From: JAEMQF01 sp963850525
GTDB taxonomy: Bacteria; Pseudomonadota; Gammaproteobacteria; Burkholderiales; Burkholderiaceae_C
Length of the DNA stretch: 64,000 bases
Assembly: GCA_963850525.1 (NCBI GenBank)
Contig: CAWKLQ010000002.1
Location: 1-64,000 of the forward strand
Direction: 5' to 3'
Every line of letters begins with the position of its first letter. The stretch's first letter is position 1. The translations under genes and the position numbers were made by a program. This document shows positions 26,620 through 36,348 of the stretch, in pieces. The notes beneath the pieces were generated by a model, which saw only the letters and a list, made by a program, of their open reading frames with translations, was not told the origin of the DNA and ran no database searches.

Positions 26620-26826
26620 TCAGCCGTGCGGATCGATGCAAATCGGCTGCGCGAGATCGGCGTCGAAGTTCATCAGCACGCTGGCCAGTTCCAGCGAGCG
26701 CCAGAGTGGCGCGGGCATTTGCAGGATGTCTTCGCTGGTCTTGGAGCGCCGCACCCAGTCGCCGATCTGGGCGTGCTGGTCGGGAGTGAGCAGGCCCAGG
26801 CCGAACATTTCGTCGATCGTCTTCAC
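26620..26826 (-). CDS. Small conserved-looking protein of unknown function
   Basis: A 68-residue soluble protein beginning KTIDEMFGLGLLTPDQHAQI, with a predicted helical middle part (DWVRRSKTSEDILQMPAPLW). A GAGGAGG ribosome-binding site lies upstream of the GTG at 26826, which supports expression. I do not recognise a family. It is followed 90 bases upstream on the same strand by the metallophosphoesterase gene, so the two may be co-transcribed. Confidence 0.55.
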   Translation of the reverse strand: MKTIDEMFGLGLLTPDQHAQIGDWVRRSKTSEDILQMPAPLWRSLELASVLMNFDADLAQPICIDPHG

Positions 26827-26916
26827 AGGCCCTCCTCAGCACGCGTGGCGGCGTGTGGCATGGCACCGATCATGGCATGCGGTGGGCGGCTCGTGGCGTG
26901 GAACCCCGCAAGCTCG

Positions 26917-28023
26917 TCACGCGGCGACGAAGCGCAGCAGTGCAATTTCCGACGCCGCGCCCAGGCGCAGCGGCGGCCCCCAGTAGCCGGTGCCGCGACT
27001 CGTATAGACCCACATCGTGCGCAGCCGGTGCAGGCCCGCCGTGTAGGGCTGTTGCAAGCGCACGAACAGACTGAAGGGCCAGTATTGGCCGCCGTGGGTG
27101 TGGCCTGAGAGCTGCACGTCGAACCCGGCGTCGACTGCTGCTTCGGCGCTGCGTGGCTGGTGCGCAAGCAAGATCCGCAGCCCGGCGTCGGCCGGCGCGC
27201 CGGCGAGCGAGCGCAACGCGTCGCTGCGGTGCCCGGGAACGAAGTGATGCGCGCTGTAGTCGGCAACTCCCGCCATGACGAGCGCCCCGCCGTCGTGATT
27301 CAAGACGACGTGTTGATTGATCAGCACGCGCAGACCCAGCGTCGACAGCAGCGCCACCCACTCGATCGCGCCGCTGTAGTACTCGTGGTTGCCGGTGACG
27401 AAAAACGTGCCGTGCCGCGAGCGCAACGCGGCGAGCGGCGCAACGTCTTCGCGCAGGTCGCGGACACGCCCGTCGACGAGGTCGCCGGTGAGGGCGACAG
27501 CATCGGCGTTCAAGTGGTTCACGGCATCGACGATTCTTCGCACATAGGGCGCCTTGACGGTCGGGCCGACGTGAATGTCGGTGATCTGCGCGATCGTGAA
27601 ACCTTGCAGCGCCGCGGGCAGGCCGGCAACCGGGATGTCGATCCGACGCACGCGCGCCGTGCGGCGCGCCTCCACCAGGCCCCACAGCGTCGCCAGGCTG
27701 GCGAGCGCCGGCACCGCGAGCGCCGTCTGCGCCGCGAGTGCAGGCCAGTCGAACGGCCAGGCGAGCAGCAGAAGCAAGTCGCGCAGCAGCGTCGCCACGA
27801 GCAACATGGAAAACAGGCCAAGCGTCAACATTCCGGCCCAGGTCCAGCGGTCGGCGGCGGCCCGGTCGCGCGCGCGCCGCCCCAGAAACGCCGCCGGAAT
27901 CAGCGCAATCGACACGACGAGAGTTGCGCCAAACAGAATCGACGCGGCTGGCCCCGGCAGCTGCGGCGCGATGCGCCAGCCGATGTACAGGTGCAGCAGC
28001 GCGAGCAGGAGGATGGCAAACAT
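26917..28023 (-). CDS. Membrane-anchored metallophosphoesterase
   Basis: Calcineurin-like phosphoesterase of 368 residues. Four or five transmembrane helices fill about residues 1-125. The catalytic domain then shows the metal ligands in order: ITDIHVG, LTGDLVDG, VTGNHEYYSG and SGHTHGGQYWP. This layout matches the YkuE/YaeI group, which hydrolyses phosphodiester bonds of lipid substrates such as UDP-diacylglucosamine; the exact substrate here is unknown. ATG 28023 is used; a GTG at 28032 is in frame. It is divergent from the gene at 28111. Confidence 0.88.
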   Translation of the reverse strand: MFAILLLALLHLYIGWRIAPQLPGPAASILFGATLVVSIALIPAAFLGRRARDRAAADRWTWAGMLTLGLFSMLLVATLLRDLLLLLAWPFDWPALAAQTALAVPALASLATLWGLVEARRTARVRRIDIPVAGLPAALQGFTIAQITDIHVGPTVKAPYVRRIVDAVNHLNADAVALTGDLVDGRVRDLREDVAPLAALRSRHGTFFVTGNHEYYSGAIEWVALLSTLGLRVLINQHVVLNHDGGALVMAGVADYSAHHFVPGHRSDALRSLAGAPADAGLRILLAHQPRSAEAAVDAGFDVQLSGHTHGGQYWPFSLFVRLQQPYTAGLHRLRTMWVYTSRGTGYWGPPLRLGAASEIALLRFVAA

Positions 28024-28110
28024 CGGTGCCACATGGTGCCACGAGATGCGGATTCAAGTGCCGCGGGTCAGCGCGCGGGCGCCCAACGCCTGCCGCGTAA
28101 GATTCGGCCA

Positions 28111-28596
28111 ATGACGAACCTCACCGACACGCCCGACACCATCAAACAAGATCGCCTGTGGCGCGACAACGGCTGGACCGCGCGCGTCATCAAGAACAAT
28201 GACGACGACGGCTGGGCCGTGGAAATGCTCAAGGGCAGCGAGCCCGAACCCGCGCTCGTCGGGCCGTGGACGATGGGGCGCGACAAGAAAACCCCCAAGC
28301 CGCTGGACAGCGCGGCGTTCAATACGCTCGTGAAGACCGCCAACGAGGTGGTGCGCAGGCACGAGCAGCACCAGCACGCGATGCTGCACAAGGAATGCAG
28401 CGTCGCGACGGCGTCGGGTGAACGCATCAACGTCACGCTCGACATCGTCGCCAGCGACGACGACCCGCACGCGCTGCTCGCTGCCCACGACGTTGCTGGC
28501 GCGATGCTTGCTCAGGTGCGCGTCGCGCCGGGGTTCAAGTTGAATGCGACGAGCGCGAGCGCCTGGATCGACGCCGATTTCAGGAGGCCGCAGTGA
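28111..28596 (+). CDS. Conserved hypothetical protein
   Basis: A 161-residue cytosolic protein with no signal or transmembrane segment. The N-terminal part contains RLWRDNGWTARVIKNNDDDG and then WTMGRDKKTPKPLDSAAF, and the rest is a mixed alpha/beta region. Proteins of this kind occur as uncharacterised single-domain genes in Burkholderiales as far as I recall, without a role. Its TGA overlaps the GTG of the enoyl-CoA hydratase gene, and an AGGAGG lies in its last codons, so the two are co-expressed. Confidence 0.65.
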   Translation: MTNLTDTPDTIKQDRLWRDNGWTARVIKNNDDDGWAVEMLKGSEPEPALVGPWTMGRDKKTPKPLDSAAFNTLVKTANEVVRRHEQHQHAMLHKECSVATASGERINVTLDIVASDDDPHALLAAHDVAGAMLAQVRVAPGFKLNATSASAWIDADFRRPQ

Positions 28597-29414
28597 CCGC
28601 CGCGAGTGCGACCCCCGGGGCGCCGCCGGCCGACGACGACGCCGTGCTGTACGCACGCGACGAACGCGGCGTCGTGAGCCTGACGCTGAACCGGCCCGCC
28701 AAGCGCAACGCCCTGGACGACGCGCTGATGGGCGGCTTGCTCGCCGCGCTCGCGCGTGTCGACGCCGACGCCGACGCGCGCTGCGTCGTGTTGCGCTCGG
28801 CGCACGCCAAGGTGTTCTCCGCCGGCGGCAACCTGGACGGCTTTGCCGAAACGCAAAGTGTGCTGAGCCGACACCGCCGCAATGCGAGCCTGGGCGTGCT
28901 CGTGCAGCGCCTCGGTCAGTTGAAAGTCCCGGTGATCTGCGCGTTAGGCGGCCACGCGCTCGCCGGCGGCCTGGGCCTGGTGCTGGCGTGCGACATGGTC
29001 GTCGCGCGTGCCGGCGTGCACATCGGCACGCCCGAAGTCAACGTCGGCGTCTTCCCGTTCATGATCTCGGCGCTGCTGCAGCGCAACGTGCCGCGCAAGC
29101 GCGTCGCGCAGCTGTGTTTCATGGGCGAGCCGATGGCGATCGAAGAAGCGCAGGCGCTGGGCATCGTCAACATTGTTGTTTCCGAAGAGGCGTTCGAAGC
29201 CACCGTGACCGAGTGGGCGAACAAAATTGCCTCGAAGTCGCCGCTGCTGCTGCAACTGGGCAAGCAGGCGCTTTACGAACAGCAGGACTTGCCGCTGCTG
29301 CAGGCGATCGGGCTGCTGCGCCATTACCTGACGCTCGTGCAGACGACCGACGACGTGAAAGAGGGTGTGGCGGCCTTCATGGAAAAGCGCGCGCCCGTGT
29401 GGAAAGGCGAATAG
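28593..29414 (+). CDS. Enoyl-CoA hydratase/isomerase family protein
   Basis: Crotonase-fold enzyme of 273 residues acting on a CoA thioester. The N-terminal VSLTLNRPAKRNALDD, the first oxyanion-hole segment KVFSAGGNLDGF and the second ALGGHALAGGLGLVLACDMV are visible. The catalytic Glu expected after AGG is replaced within GTPEVNVGVFPFM, where E is present. The GTG at 28593 is set by an AGGAGG six bases upstream and by the overlap with the previous stop. It is followed after nine bases by an AtuA-like gene, a pairing seen in branched or terpenoid acid catabolism. Confidence 0.88.
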   Translation: MTAASATPGAPPADDDAVLYARDERGVVSLTLNRPAKRNALDDALMGGLLAALARVDADADARCVVLRSAHAKVFSAGGNLDGFAETQSVLSRHRRNASLGVLVQRLGQLKVPVICALGGHALAGGLGLVLACDMVVARAGVHIGTPEVNVGVFPFMISALLQRNVPRKRVAQLCFMGEPMAIEEAQALGIVNIVVSEEAFEATVTEWANKIASKSPLLLQLGKQALYEQQDLPLLQAIGLLRHYLTLVQTTDDVKEGVAAFMEKRAPVWKGE

Positions 29415-29423
29415 GCGCGGACC

Positions 29424-31238
29424 ATGGCGACGACCATGAACCGCACCGTGCGCATCGGCGGTGCCTCGGGCTTCTGGGGCGACAGCGCGATCGCCGCGCC
29501 GCAACTCGTGCGCGGCGCGCAGCTCGACTACCTGACGTTCGACTACCTCGCAGAGCTGACGATGTCGATTCTGTCGCGCAGCCGCGCGAAGAACCCGGCG
29601 GCAGGATTTGCCGACGATTTTGTCGACGTCGCGATGCGCAGCGTGCTCGTCGACGTGGCCACGCGTGGCATCAAGGTCTTGTCCAACGCCGGCGGCGTGA
29701 ACCCGCGCGCCTGCGCTCAGGCGCTGCGCAAGCTCGCCGCCGAGCTGGGCGTCGAGCTGAAGGTCGCAGTCGTCGAAGGCGACGACCTGCTGCCGCAACT
29801 CGATGCGATTCGCGCCGCAGGCGTGCACGACTTGCACGACGGCCGCGCGCTGCCGGCACGCCTGCTCAGCGCCAACGCCTACTTCGGCGCGCTGCCCATC
29901 GTGCGTGCGCTGGAGGCCGGCGCGCAAGTCGTGATCACCGGGCGCTGCGTCGACAGCGCGTTGCCGCTGGCCGCGCTGATGCATGAATTCGGCTGGTCGG
30001 CGAACGACTTCGACCGGCTCGCCGCGGGCAGCCTCGCCGGGCACTTGATCGAATGCGGGCCACAGGCGACGGGTGGCCTGTTCACCGACTGGGAGCAAGT
30101 GCCCGACTGGGCGAACATCGGCTACCCGGTGATCGAATGCCACGCCGACGGCAGCTTCGTCGTCACCAAGCCCGGGGGCACGGGCGGCCTGGTGACTCCG
30201 GCGACCGTCGCCGAGCAGATGCTCTACGAGATCGGCGACCCCGGCGCCTACCTGCTGCCAGACGTGAGTTGCGATTTCACCGGCGTGCGCATGACGCAGG
30301 TCGGCCCGCAGCGGGTTCGCGTCGAGGGCGCGCGCGGCAATCCGCCCTCCGACTTCTACAAGGTCTCGGCGACGCACGCCGACGGCTGGCGCTGCGTGCT
30401 CAACGTCACCATCGTCGGTGGGCGTGCGCACGCCAAGGCGCAGCGCATCGCCGACGCGGTGCTCGAGCGCACGCGAACGATGATGCGTGCGCGCGGCCTG
30501 GCCGACTACCGCCGCGTCTACCAGGAAGTGATAGGCACCGAGGCGCTGTTCGGCCCGCACTCGCGAATTCCGCGCTCGCGCGAAGTCATCTTGCGCCTGG
30601 TCGTCGAGCACGACGACGCGGCCGCGCTCGAGATCATCGCGAGTGAAATTTCCTCAGCCGGCGTGTCGTGGGCGCCGGGCATGGCCAGTTCGGGCGGCGG
30701 GCGGCAACGCGCGACGCCGATCGTGCGGCTGTTCTCCTTCCTTTGGCCCAAGCGCGACCTGGCGGCGACGGTGACGCTCGGCGACCTTGCCGCAGCGCCA
30801 TTGCCGGCGGTTGACGCAGCGGCGCCGCGTGGCGCGGCGGGCGTGACCACGGCGGCGACGCGCCGTGTCTACGCGCAACTCGCGCCGGCGCCGGCGCACG
30901 AACTCGTCGACGTTTCCCTGGAGCGAATCGCCCACGGGCGCAGCGGCGACAAGGGCGACAGCGTCAACATCGGCATCATCGCGCGCGACCCGAAGTGGCT
31001 GCCCGTGCTGCACGAACAATTGAGCGCGCAGCGAGTGCACGACTACTTTGCGCACCTCGTGAAAGGCCCGGTGATCCGCTACGACGTTCCCGGAATCAAC
31101 GCCTTCAACTTCCTGCTGCAAGCGGCCCTGGACGGTGGCGGCATGGCGTCGCCGCGCAGCGACCCGCTGGGCAAGGCCTTTGCGCAGATGCTGCTCGATT
31201 TGCCGGTGCGCGTGCCCGCGGCCTGGCTCGCCGACTGA
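29424..31238 (+). CDS. AtuA-like protein (DUF1446), acyclic terpene utilisation family
   Basis: A 604-residue cytosolic protein. The N-terminal DUF1446 region (about residues 1-450) begins VRIGGASGFWGDSAIAAPQL and contains LTFDYLAELTMSILSR and GRCVDSALPLAAL. The C-terminal AtuA-like ferredoxin-fold region (about 490-600) has RIAHGRSGDKGDSVNIG. AtuA is required for growth on citronellol and geraniol in Pseudomonas, but the reaction is not known. Here the domains are fused in one chain and paired with an enoyl-CoA hydratase, not with a full atu cluster, so the substrate may differ. Confidence 0.85.
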   Translation: MATTMNRTVRIGGASGFWGDSAIAAPQLVRGAQLDYLTFDYLAELTMSILSRSRAKNPAAGFADDFVDVAMRSVLVDVATRGIKVLSNAGGVNPRACAQALRKLAAELGVELKVAVVEGDDLLPQLDAIRAAGVHDLHDGRALPARLLSANAYFGALPIVRALEAGAQVVITGRCVDSALPLAALMHEFGWSANDFDRLAAGSLAGHLIECGPQATGGLFTDWEQVPDWANIGYPVIECHADGSFVVTKPGGTGGLVTPATVAEQMLYEIGDPGAYLLPDVSCDFTGVRMTQVGPQRVRVEGARGNPPSDFYKVSATHADGWRCVLNVTIVGGRAHAKAQRIADAVLERTRTMMRARGLADYRRVYQEVIGTEALFGPHSRIPRSREVILRLVVEHDDAAALEIIASEISSAGVSWAPGMASSGGGRQRATPIVRLFSFLWPKRDLAATVTLGDLAAAPLPAVDAAAPRGAAGVTTAATRRVYAQLAPAPAHELVDVSLERIAHGRSGDKGDSVNIGIIARDPKWLPVLHEQLSAQRVHDYFAHLVKGPVIRYDVPGINAFNFLLQAALDGGGMASPRSDPLGKAFAQMLLDLPVRVPAAWLAD

Positions 31239-31331
31239 CGCGGCGTTCGCGCAGGCGCTGCGCCGAATCGGACCGCGTGCGCGACGGCGCCTCGCGGCGC
31301 GGCTTCAGGGGTGCGCCGCCGCAACTCCCCG

Positions 31332-32222
31332 CTACTGGCGCGACTCGAAGGTATTGCACTGGTTGACGCTGCCCGTCTGCAGCCCCTTCTTGAACCATGC
31401 CACACGCTGTGCGCTGCTGCCGTGGGTGAAACTCTCCGGGACGACGTGTCCGCTCGACTTGCGCTGTAGCGCGTCGTCACCGATCTGCGAGGCGGCATTC
31501 AGCGCTTCTTCGAGGTCGCCTTGCTCCAGAATTTGCCGCGCGCTTTGTGCGTCGTGCGCCCAGATGCCGGCAAAACAATCGGCCTGCAGCTCCAGGCGCA
31601 CGCTCAAGGCGTTTTGCTGCGCCTGGCTGACGCGGCCGCGCATCGCGTCGACCTTCTCGGTGATTCCCATCAGGTGCTGCACATGGTGGCCCACTTCATG
31701 GGCGATCACGTAGGCCTGGGCAAAGTCGCCCGGCGCGCCCAGGCGCGTGCGCATCGTTTCGTAGAACGAAAGGTCGATGTAGACCTTCTGGTCGCCCGGG
31801 CAATAAAACGGCCCCATCGCCGTCTGCCCCTGGCCGCACGCGGTGGGCTCGGCGCCGCGGAACAAGCGCAACTTCGGTTCGCGGTAGGTCTTGCCCATTT
31901 GCTTGAACTGGGCGCGCCACACGTCTTCGGTGTCGGCGAGCACGGTCGAGACGAACTGCGCCAGCTTGTCGTTCGCCGGTGGCCTGGCGGCGGGCGCTTG
32001 CGCGACCTGGCTGCCTTGGCTGAGCGGCGCACCGCCGTCGCCGCTGAGCAGGCCGAGGATCGTCAGCGGATTGATGCCGAACGCCCAACCCGCGAGCACG
32101 GCGATCACCACGGTGCCCAAGCCGACACCGCGCCCGCCGCCCAGGCGCATGCCGCCGCCCCCGCCGCCGCCCTGGCGCGCGTCTTCCACGTTGTCGCTCT
32201 GGCGATTGCCTTCCCATTTCAT
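31332..32222 (-). CDS. YpfJ-family zinc metalloprotease
   Basis: Membrane-anchored neutral zinc metallopeptidase of 296 residues. A charged Gly-rich N-terminus ([16 protein letters not shown], then a run of Gly) leads into one transmembrane helix at about residues 34-50. The catalytic domain shows the zinc motif [10 protein letters not shown] near residue 175 and the distal [14 protein letters not shown] with the third ligand. The start MKWEGxRxSxNVEDxR is diagnostic of the family. It is convergent with the AtuA-like gene and lies 10 bases downstream of a P450 gene. Confidence 0.92.
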   Translation of the reverse strand: MKWEGNRQSDNVEDARQGGGGGGGMRLGGGRGVGLGTVVIAVLAGWAFGINPLTILGLLSGDGGAPLSQGSQVAQAPAARPPANDKLAQFVSTVLADTEDVWRAQFKQMGKTYREPKLRLFRGAEPTACGQGQTAMGPFYCPGDQKVYIDLSFYETMRTRLGAPGDFAQAYVIAHEVGHHVQHLMGITEKVDAMRGRVSQAQQNALSVRLELQADCFAGIWAHDAQSARQILEQGDLEEALNAASQIGDDALQRKSSGHVVPESFTHGSSAQRVAWFKKGLQTGSVNQCNTFESRQ

Positions 32223-32232
32223 ATCGGTCTCC

Positions 32233-33471
32233 TCAGCGTACGGGTGCAGGACTCAGCGGCAAGCGTTCGAGGCCGCGCAAGTTGATCAGCGGGCGCCACG
32301 CCGGCGTGGTGTCGACGAGCGACAGCGATGCATAGCGTTGCAGCAACTTCGTGAACACGATCTCGGCTTCGAGCCGCGCCAGCGGCGCGCCCAGGCAATA
32401 GTGGATTCCCGCGCCGAAGCTCATGTGCGGATTGGGCGAGCGCGCGATGTCAAAGCGCTCGGGGTTGTCGAACGCCGCCGGGTCGCGATTTGCCGCGCCC
32501 ACCATGAAGAACATCGTCTCGTGCGCCGGGATCACGCAATCGCCCACGGCGTAGGGCTCGACCGTATGGCGCCCGACGGTGGTGACCGAACCTTCGAAGC
32601 GCAGCATTTCGTCGACCGCGCTGTGCATCAGCTCGGGGTGGGCACGCAGGCGGGCCAGCTCTTGCGGGTGGCGCAACAAGGTGAGCATGCCGTTGCCGAT
32701 GAGGTTCGTCGTGGTTTCGTGGCCGGCGATGAACAGCAGAATCAGGTTGCCCAGCAGTTCGTCTTCGCTGAAAGCAGCAGCGTCTGCGTCGTGCGCAGCG
32801 ACGAGCAGGCCCAGCAAGTCGTCACGCGGCGCTGCAGCGCGGCGCTTGGCGATGTGGTTTTGCAGGTAAGCCACCATGCCCTGCGCCGCCTGGCTGGCGG
32901 CGATGCGCTGTTCCTTGCGCACCACCGGCTCGACGATCCACGCGAGCGCGTCCGACCAGGCCTTGGTCTGCGCGAAGTCTTGCGGCGGCAGGCCCAGCAC
33001 GTCGCAGATCACGCGCACCGGCAGCGCTTGCGCGACGCCGGACATGAGGTCGAAATCGGCGTCCAGCGGCAGCGCGCCGAGAAGTTCGTCAGTGACCGCG
33101 GCAATGCGCTCGCGCAGCGCCTCGATCACGGGCGGCTTGAATGCGCCGTTCACGAGCCGCCGCAGCCGCGTGTGTTTGGGCGGGTCGTTGAAGAGCATCC
33201 ATTGCTCGGTGGTGCGCTCCAGCGTGGAATCGGCAATGAACGGGCGCAGCTTGGCGTAGACCGGCATGCGCCACGGCTCGCGGCTGAGGCGCGGGCTGCG
33301 CAGAGCGGCACTCGTGTGGCCGTGCCCGAAGATCAGCCAGATGCCGAGCACGTCGCGCGCGACCGGGCCTCGCTCGCGCAATTCGCGCAGCAGCGGGTGC
33401 GGGTCGGTGCGAAACGCGGGGTCGCGCATGTCTACCGCTGGGCTGGGGCTTGTGTCGGCGCCTGAAAGCAT
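32233..33471 (-). CDS. Cytochrome P450
   Basis: Soluble bacterial class I monooxygenase of 412 residues. The I-helix oxygen-binding motif is [12 protein letters not shown], the K-helix ExxR is EMLRF, and the haem loop [17 protein letters not shown] carries the ligand cysteine. [16 protein letters not shown] is the C-helix. No ferredoxin or reductase gene is adjacent, so redox partners must come from elsewhere. It lies 24 bases after an MFS transporter on the same strand. The two may form an oxidise-and-export unit, but the substrate is unknown. Confidence 0.95.
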   Translation of the reverse strand: MLSGADTSPSPAVDMRDPAFRTDPHPLLRELRERGPVARDVLGIWLIFGHGHTSAALRSPRLSREPWRMPVYAKLRPFIADSTLERTTEQWMLFNDPPKHTRLRRLVNGAFKPPVIEALRERIAAVTDELLGALPLDADFDLMSGVAQALPVRVICDVLGLPPQDFAQTKAWSDALAWIVEPVVRKEQRIAASQAAQGMVAYLQNHIAKRRAAAPRDDLLGLLVAAHDADAAAFSEDELLGNLILLFIAGHETTTNLIGNGMLTLLRHPQELARLRAHPELMHSAVDEMLRFEGSVTTVGRHTVEPYAVGDCVIPAHETMFFMVGAANRDPAAFDNPERFDIARSPNPHMSFGAGIHYCLGAPLARLEAEIVFTKLLQRYASLSLVDTTPAWRPLINLRGLERLPLSPAPVR

Positions 33472-33495
33472 TGCTTCTTCTCCTCGTCGTCATGC

Positions 33496-34677
33496 TCAGT
33501 GTACGCAGGGCTTGGGCAACGCCAGCAGCGCAGCGAATGCGCCCAGGCCCAGCGCCGCGGAGAGCCACATCGCGTCGGCACCCCAGCGCTCCAGAGCGAT
33601 GCCGAACAACCAAGGCGCGAACGCCTGCGCAAAACGCGCCGGAATCATCACCAGCCCTTGGCGGTGCCCGTAGCCCTGCGGGCCGAAGAGCACGAGCGGC
33701 AGGGTGCCCTTGGCGATCGTCAGGATGCCGTTGCCCGCGCCGTGCAACACGGCGAAGACGGCCGCTGCCGGCGCGCCGCTGAGCACGAGCGCGGCGGCGC
33801 CGACAGGGTGCATCAGCGCAGCGAGCCGCGCCGAGAGCATGGGGTGAATGCGCCGCAGCACGCCGAATTCGAGAAGGCGGCCCGCCACCTGCGCCGGGCC
33901 CACGAGTGCGGCAACCCCTACCGCCATGGCGAGTGTGGCGCCGCCGGCGAGCAGCAGCCCGGGCAGGTGCGCCGCCATCGCCGTGCTGACGAACCCGACC
34001 GAAGCGAAAGCAATGGCCAGCAGCACGGCGCTGCGGCGCCAGTGCACGTCATTGCCGACCGCCGATGCGGCGGCCAATGATGGCTGCGTTGGCAGCGCGG
34101 CTCGAGGTGCTGCCGACGCTCTGGGCAGCGCCAGGTTCAGCGGCAGGCCCAGCACGAGGTGCAGCGCCGCCCACGCGTAACACGCGCCGCGCCAGCCGAA
34201 TTGGCTCTCCAGATACGTTGACAACGGCCAACCCACGGTGCTCGCAAACCCGGCGATGAGCGTGATGCCGGTGATGACGTTGCGCGAATCTTTGCCATGC
34301 AAGCGAACCAGCGCGGCGAACGCACCTTCATAAAGCCCGCTGCCCATGCCGATGCCCAGAATCAGCCAGGCGGCGAACAGGGCGACGAGACTGTGCGCCT
34401 GCGCCAGCGCGACCAGCCCCAGCGCGAAGACGAGGTTGGTCGCGGCAAGGACGGGGCGGCCGCCCCAGCGGTCGATGCTGCGCCCAGCGTACGGCCCGAT
34501 CGCCGCGGAGACGATCAGCGCCGCCGAAAACGCGGCGAAGACGGTGGGCGTGGAGACGCCGATGTCCTTCGCCATCGGCGCCGCGAGCATCGCCGGCAGG
34601 TAGTAGCTCGACGCCCAGGCGAGCGTTTGCGCGGCGCCGAGCGCAGCGACCGTGCCAAAGCGGCGCTCCGGGCCCAT
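33496..34677 (-). CDS. MFS transporter
   Basis: Major facilitator of 393 residues with about twelve predicted transmembrane helices. The loop 2-3 region reads YAGRSIDRWGGRPVLAATN, the family A-like motif G-x-x-x-D-R-x-G-G-R. Monocarboxylate or aromatic compound transport is possible from the overall look, but nothing fixes substrate or direction. It is the first gene of a minus-strand run with the P450 and YpfJ-type protease. Confidence 0.88.
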   Translation of the reverse strand: MGPERRFGTVAALGAAQTLAWASSYYLPAMLAAPMAKDIGVSTPTVFAAFSAALIVSAAIGPYAGRSIDRWGGRPVLAATNLVFALGLVALAQAHSLVALFAAWLILGIGMGSGLYEGAFAALVRLHGKDSRNVITGITLIAGFASTVGWPLSTYLESQFGWRGACYAWAALHLVLGLPLNLALPRASAAPRAALPTQPSLAAASAVGNDVHWRRSAVLLAIAFASVGFVSTAMAAHLPGLLLAGGATLAMAVGVAALVGPAQVAGRLLEFGVLRRIHPMLSARLAALMHPVGAAALVLSGAPAAAVFAVLHGAGNGILTIAKGTLPLVLFGPQGYGHRQGLVMIPARFAQAFAPWLFGIALERWGADAMWLSAALGLGAFAALLALPKPCVH

Positions 34678-34914
34678 GTCAGCGCAGCTCGCCTGAACGG
34701 CCGAGTGATGGGGCTGCGGATCGGAGCGGGAAGGGGGTGTTCAGCAGCAGCACGATGCCACGAGCTTACCTTCAGTGCGCAGCACGCCGAGGGTCGTTGG
34801 AGCGTCAACGCGCCAAGCCTGCGTCGGCGGCAAGCGCATGCGCCGTCCTTATGATGCGGGGAATCGGCGCACGGTGGACCACCGTTGCGCCACAGTCAAA
34901 GGGACGCAACACGC

Positions 34915-35904
34915 ATGCGAATCTGCATCATCGGCGCCGGGGCGATCGGCGGCTTCATCGGCACGCGCCTCGCGGCGGCGCGGCGCGCCGAAGTCAGCGC
35001 GATCGCGCGCGGCGCGACGCTTGCGGCACTTCGCGAGCACGGCTGGCGTGTGAAGAGCGGCGACACGCTGCTGCAAGCCCCGGCGCGCGCCACCGACGAT
35101 GCGCGCGAACTCGGCGTGCAAGACGTGATCATCATCGCCGTCAAAGGCCCGGCGCTCAGCGCGGTGGCACAGGGCATCGCGCCGCTGCTTGGGCCGCACA
35201 CGCTCGTCGTTCCCGCGATGAACGGCGTGCCCTGGTGGTTTTGCGAAGGCGTGGCCGGGCTCGACGCGGCGCCGCTGCACAGCGTCGACCCCGGTGGCGC
35301 GGTCGCGCGCGCAATTCCACAGCAGCACGTCGTGGGCTGTGTCGTTCACGCGAGCACGTCCACGCCCGAGCCCGGCCTCGTGCAGCACCGGCTGGGCCAG
35401 GGCTTGATCGTCGGCGAGCCGGGCGGCGGCAAGAGCGAGCGCGTGCGGCGCCTCGTCGATGTGCTCGCGCACGCGGGTTTTGACGCCACGCATTCCGCGA
35501 ACATCCGCTACGACGTCTGGTACAAGCTGTGGGGCAACCTGACGATGAACCCGGTGTCGGCGATCACCGGCGCGAACATGGGCGCGATCCTCGCCGACCC
35601 GCTGGTGCGCGAGTTTTGTTCGGCAGCGATGCGCGAGGCCGCGGCGATCGGCGCGCGCCTGGGCTGCACCATCGAGCAGACCCCGGAAGACCGTCACGCC
35701 GTCACCGCGCGCCTGGGCGCATTCAAGAGTTCGATGCTGCAAGACGTGGAAGCCGGGCGCGCGATCGAGCTCGACGCGATCGTCGCCTCGGTGTTTGAGA
35801 TCGCGCAGCGCCTGGGCATGGAAGCGCCGAACATCGGCGCGTTGCTCGGCCTGACGCGCCTGTTCGGCCGCGTGCACGGTCTGTACCCGCAATCACCCAC
35901 CTGA
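34915..35904 (+). CDS. 2-dehydropantoate 2-reductase family protein (PanE/ApbA)
   Basis: NADPH-dependent ketoacid reductase of 329 residues. The Rossmann motif CIIGAGAIGGFIGTRLA starts at residue 3. The catalytic lysine and asparagine lie in WYKLWGNLTMNPVSAIT near residues 203-212, and the C-terminal EDRHAVTARLGAFKSSMLQDV matches the substrate-closing helices. ATG 34915 gives the Rossmann strand its normal position. Burkholderiales carry several PanE paralogues used outside pantothenate synthesis. The close RidA gene (10-base gap) suggests amine or ketoacid metabolism, so no gene symbol is assigned. Confidence 0.9.
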   Translation: MRICIIGAGAIGGFIGTRLAAARRAEVSAIARGATLAALREHGWRVKSGDTLLQAPARATDDARELGVQDVIIIAVKGPALSAVAQGIAPLLGPHTLVVPAMNGVPWWFCEGVAGLDAAPLHSVDPGGAVARAIPQQHVVGCVVHASTSTPEPGLVQHRLGQGLIVGEPGGGKSERVRRLVDVLAHAGFDATHSANIRYDVWYKLWGNLTMNPVSAITGANMGAILADPLVREFCSAAMREAAAIGARLGCTIEQTPEDRHAVTARLGAFKSSMLQDVEAGRAIELDAIVASVFEIAQRLGMEAPNIGALLGLTRLFGRVHGLYPQSPT

Positions 35905-35914
35905 GACCCACACC

Positions 35915-36304
35915 ATGAACCCCATCTTTCACATGATTTCCGGCGCGCCCGACCCCGTGGCGCCGTTCAGCCACGCCGTGGAAGCCGACGGCTGGGTCTT
36001 CATCACCGGCCAGATGCCGTTTGCCGGAACGTCGATTGACGAGCCTTACCCGCAAGGCATCGAGGCGCAGACGCACCAGGTGATGAAGAACCTGGATGGT
36101 GTGCTCAAGGGCTGCGGCCTGGGCTTGGCCAACGTGGTACAGGTGAGGGTCTATCTGCTGCACTTCGATCAAGACTACGCGGCGATGAACGCGGTCTACG
36201 CAAGCTACTTCCCGGCCGGCAAGCGCCCGGCGCGAACCTGCGTGGGCGTGAGCGGGCTCGCGAAAGGCGCGAGGATAGAGATTGACATGGTGGCGCGGCG
36301 CTGA
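35915..36304 (+). CDS. RidA family (YjgF/YER057c) protein
   Basis: A 129-residue trimeric enamine/imine deaminase fold. The substrate-binding arginine is in GKRPARTCVGVSGLAKGARIE and the FITGQMPF segment forms the pocket wall. RidA proteins hydrolyse reactive 2-aminoacrylate-type imines to ketoacids. It starts 10 bases after the PanE-like reductase gene, so the two are likely one operon, perhaps producing and then reducing a ketoacid. Confidence 0.92.
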   Translation: MNPIFHMISGAPDPVAPFSHAVEADGWVFITGQMPFAGTSIDEPYPQGIEAQTHQVMKNLDGVLKGCGLGLANVVQVRVYLLHFDQDYAAMNAVYASYFPAGKRPARTCVGVSGLAKGARIEIDMVARR

Positions 36305-36348
36305 AGGTTGAGCGGGCGGCGAATGGGGCGTGTGACAGGAGTCTGAAA

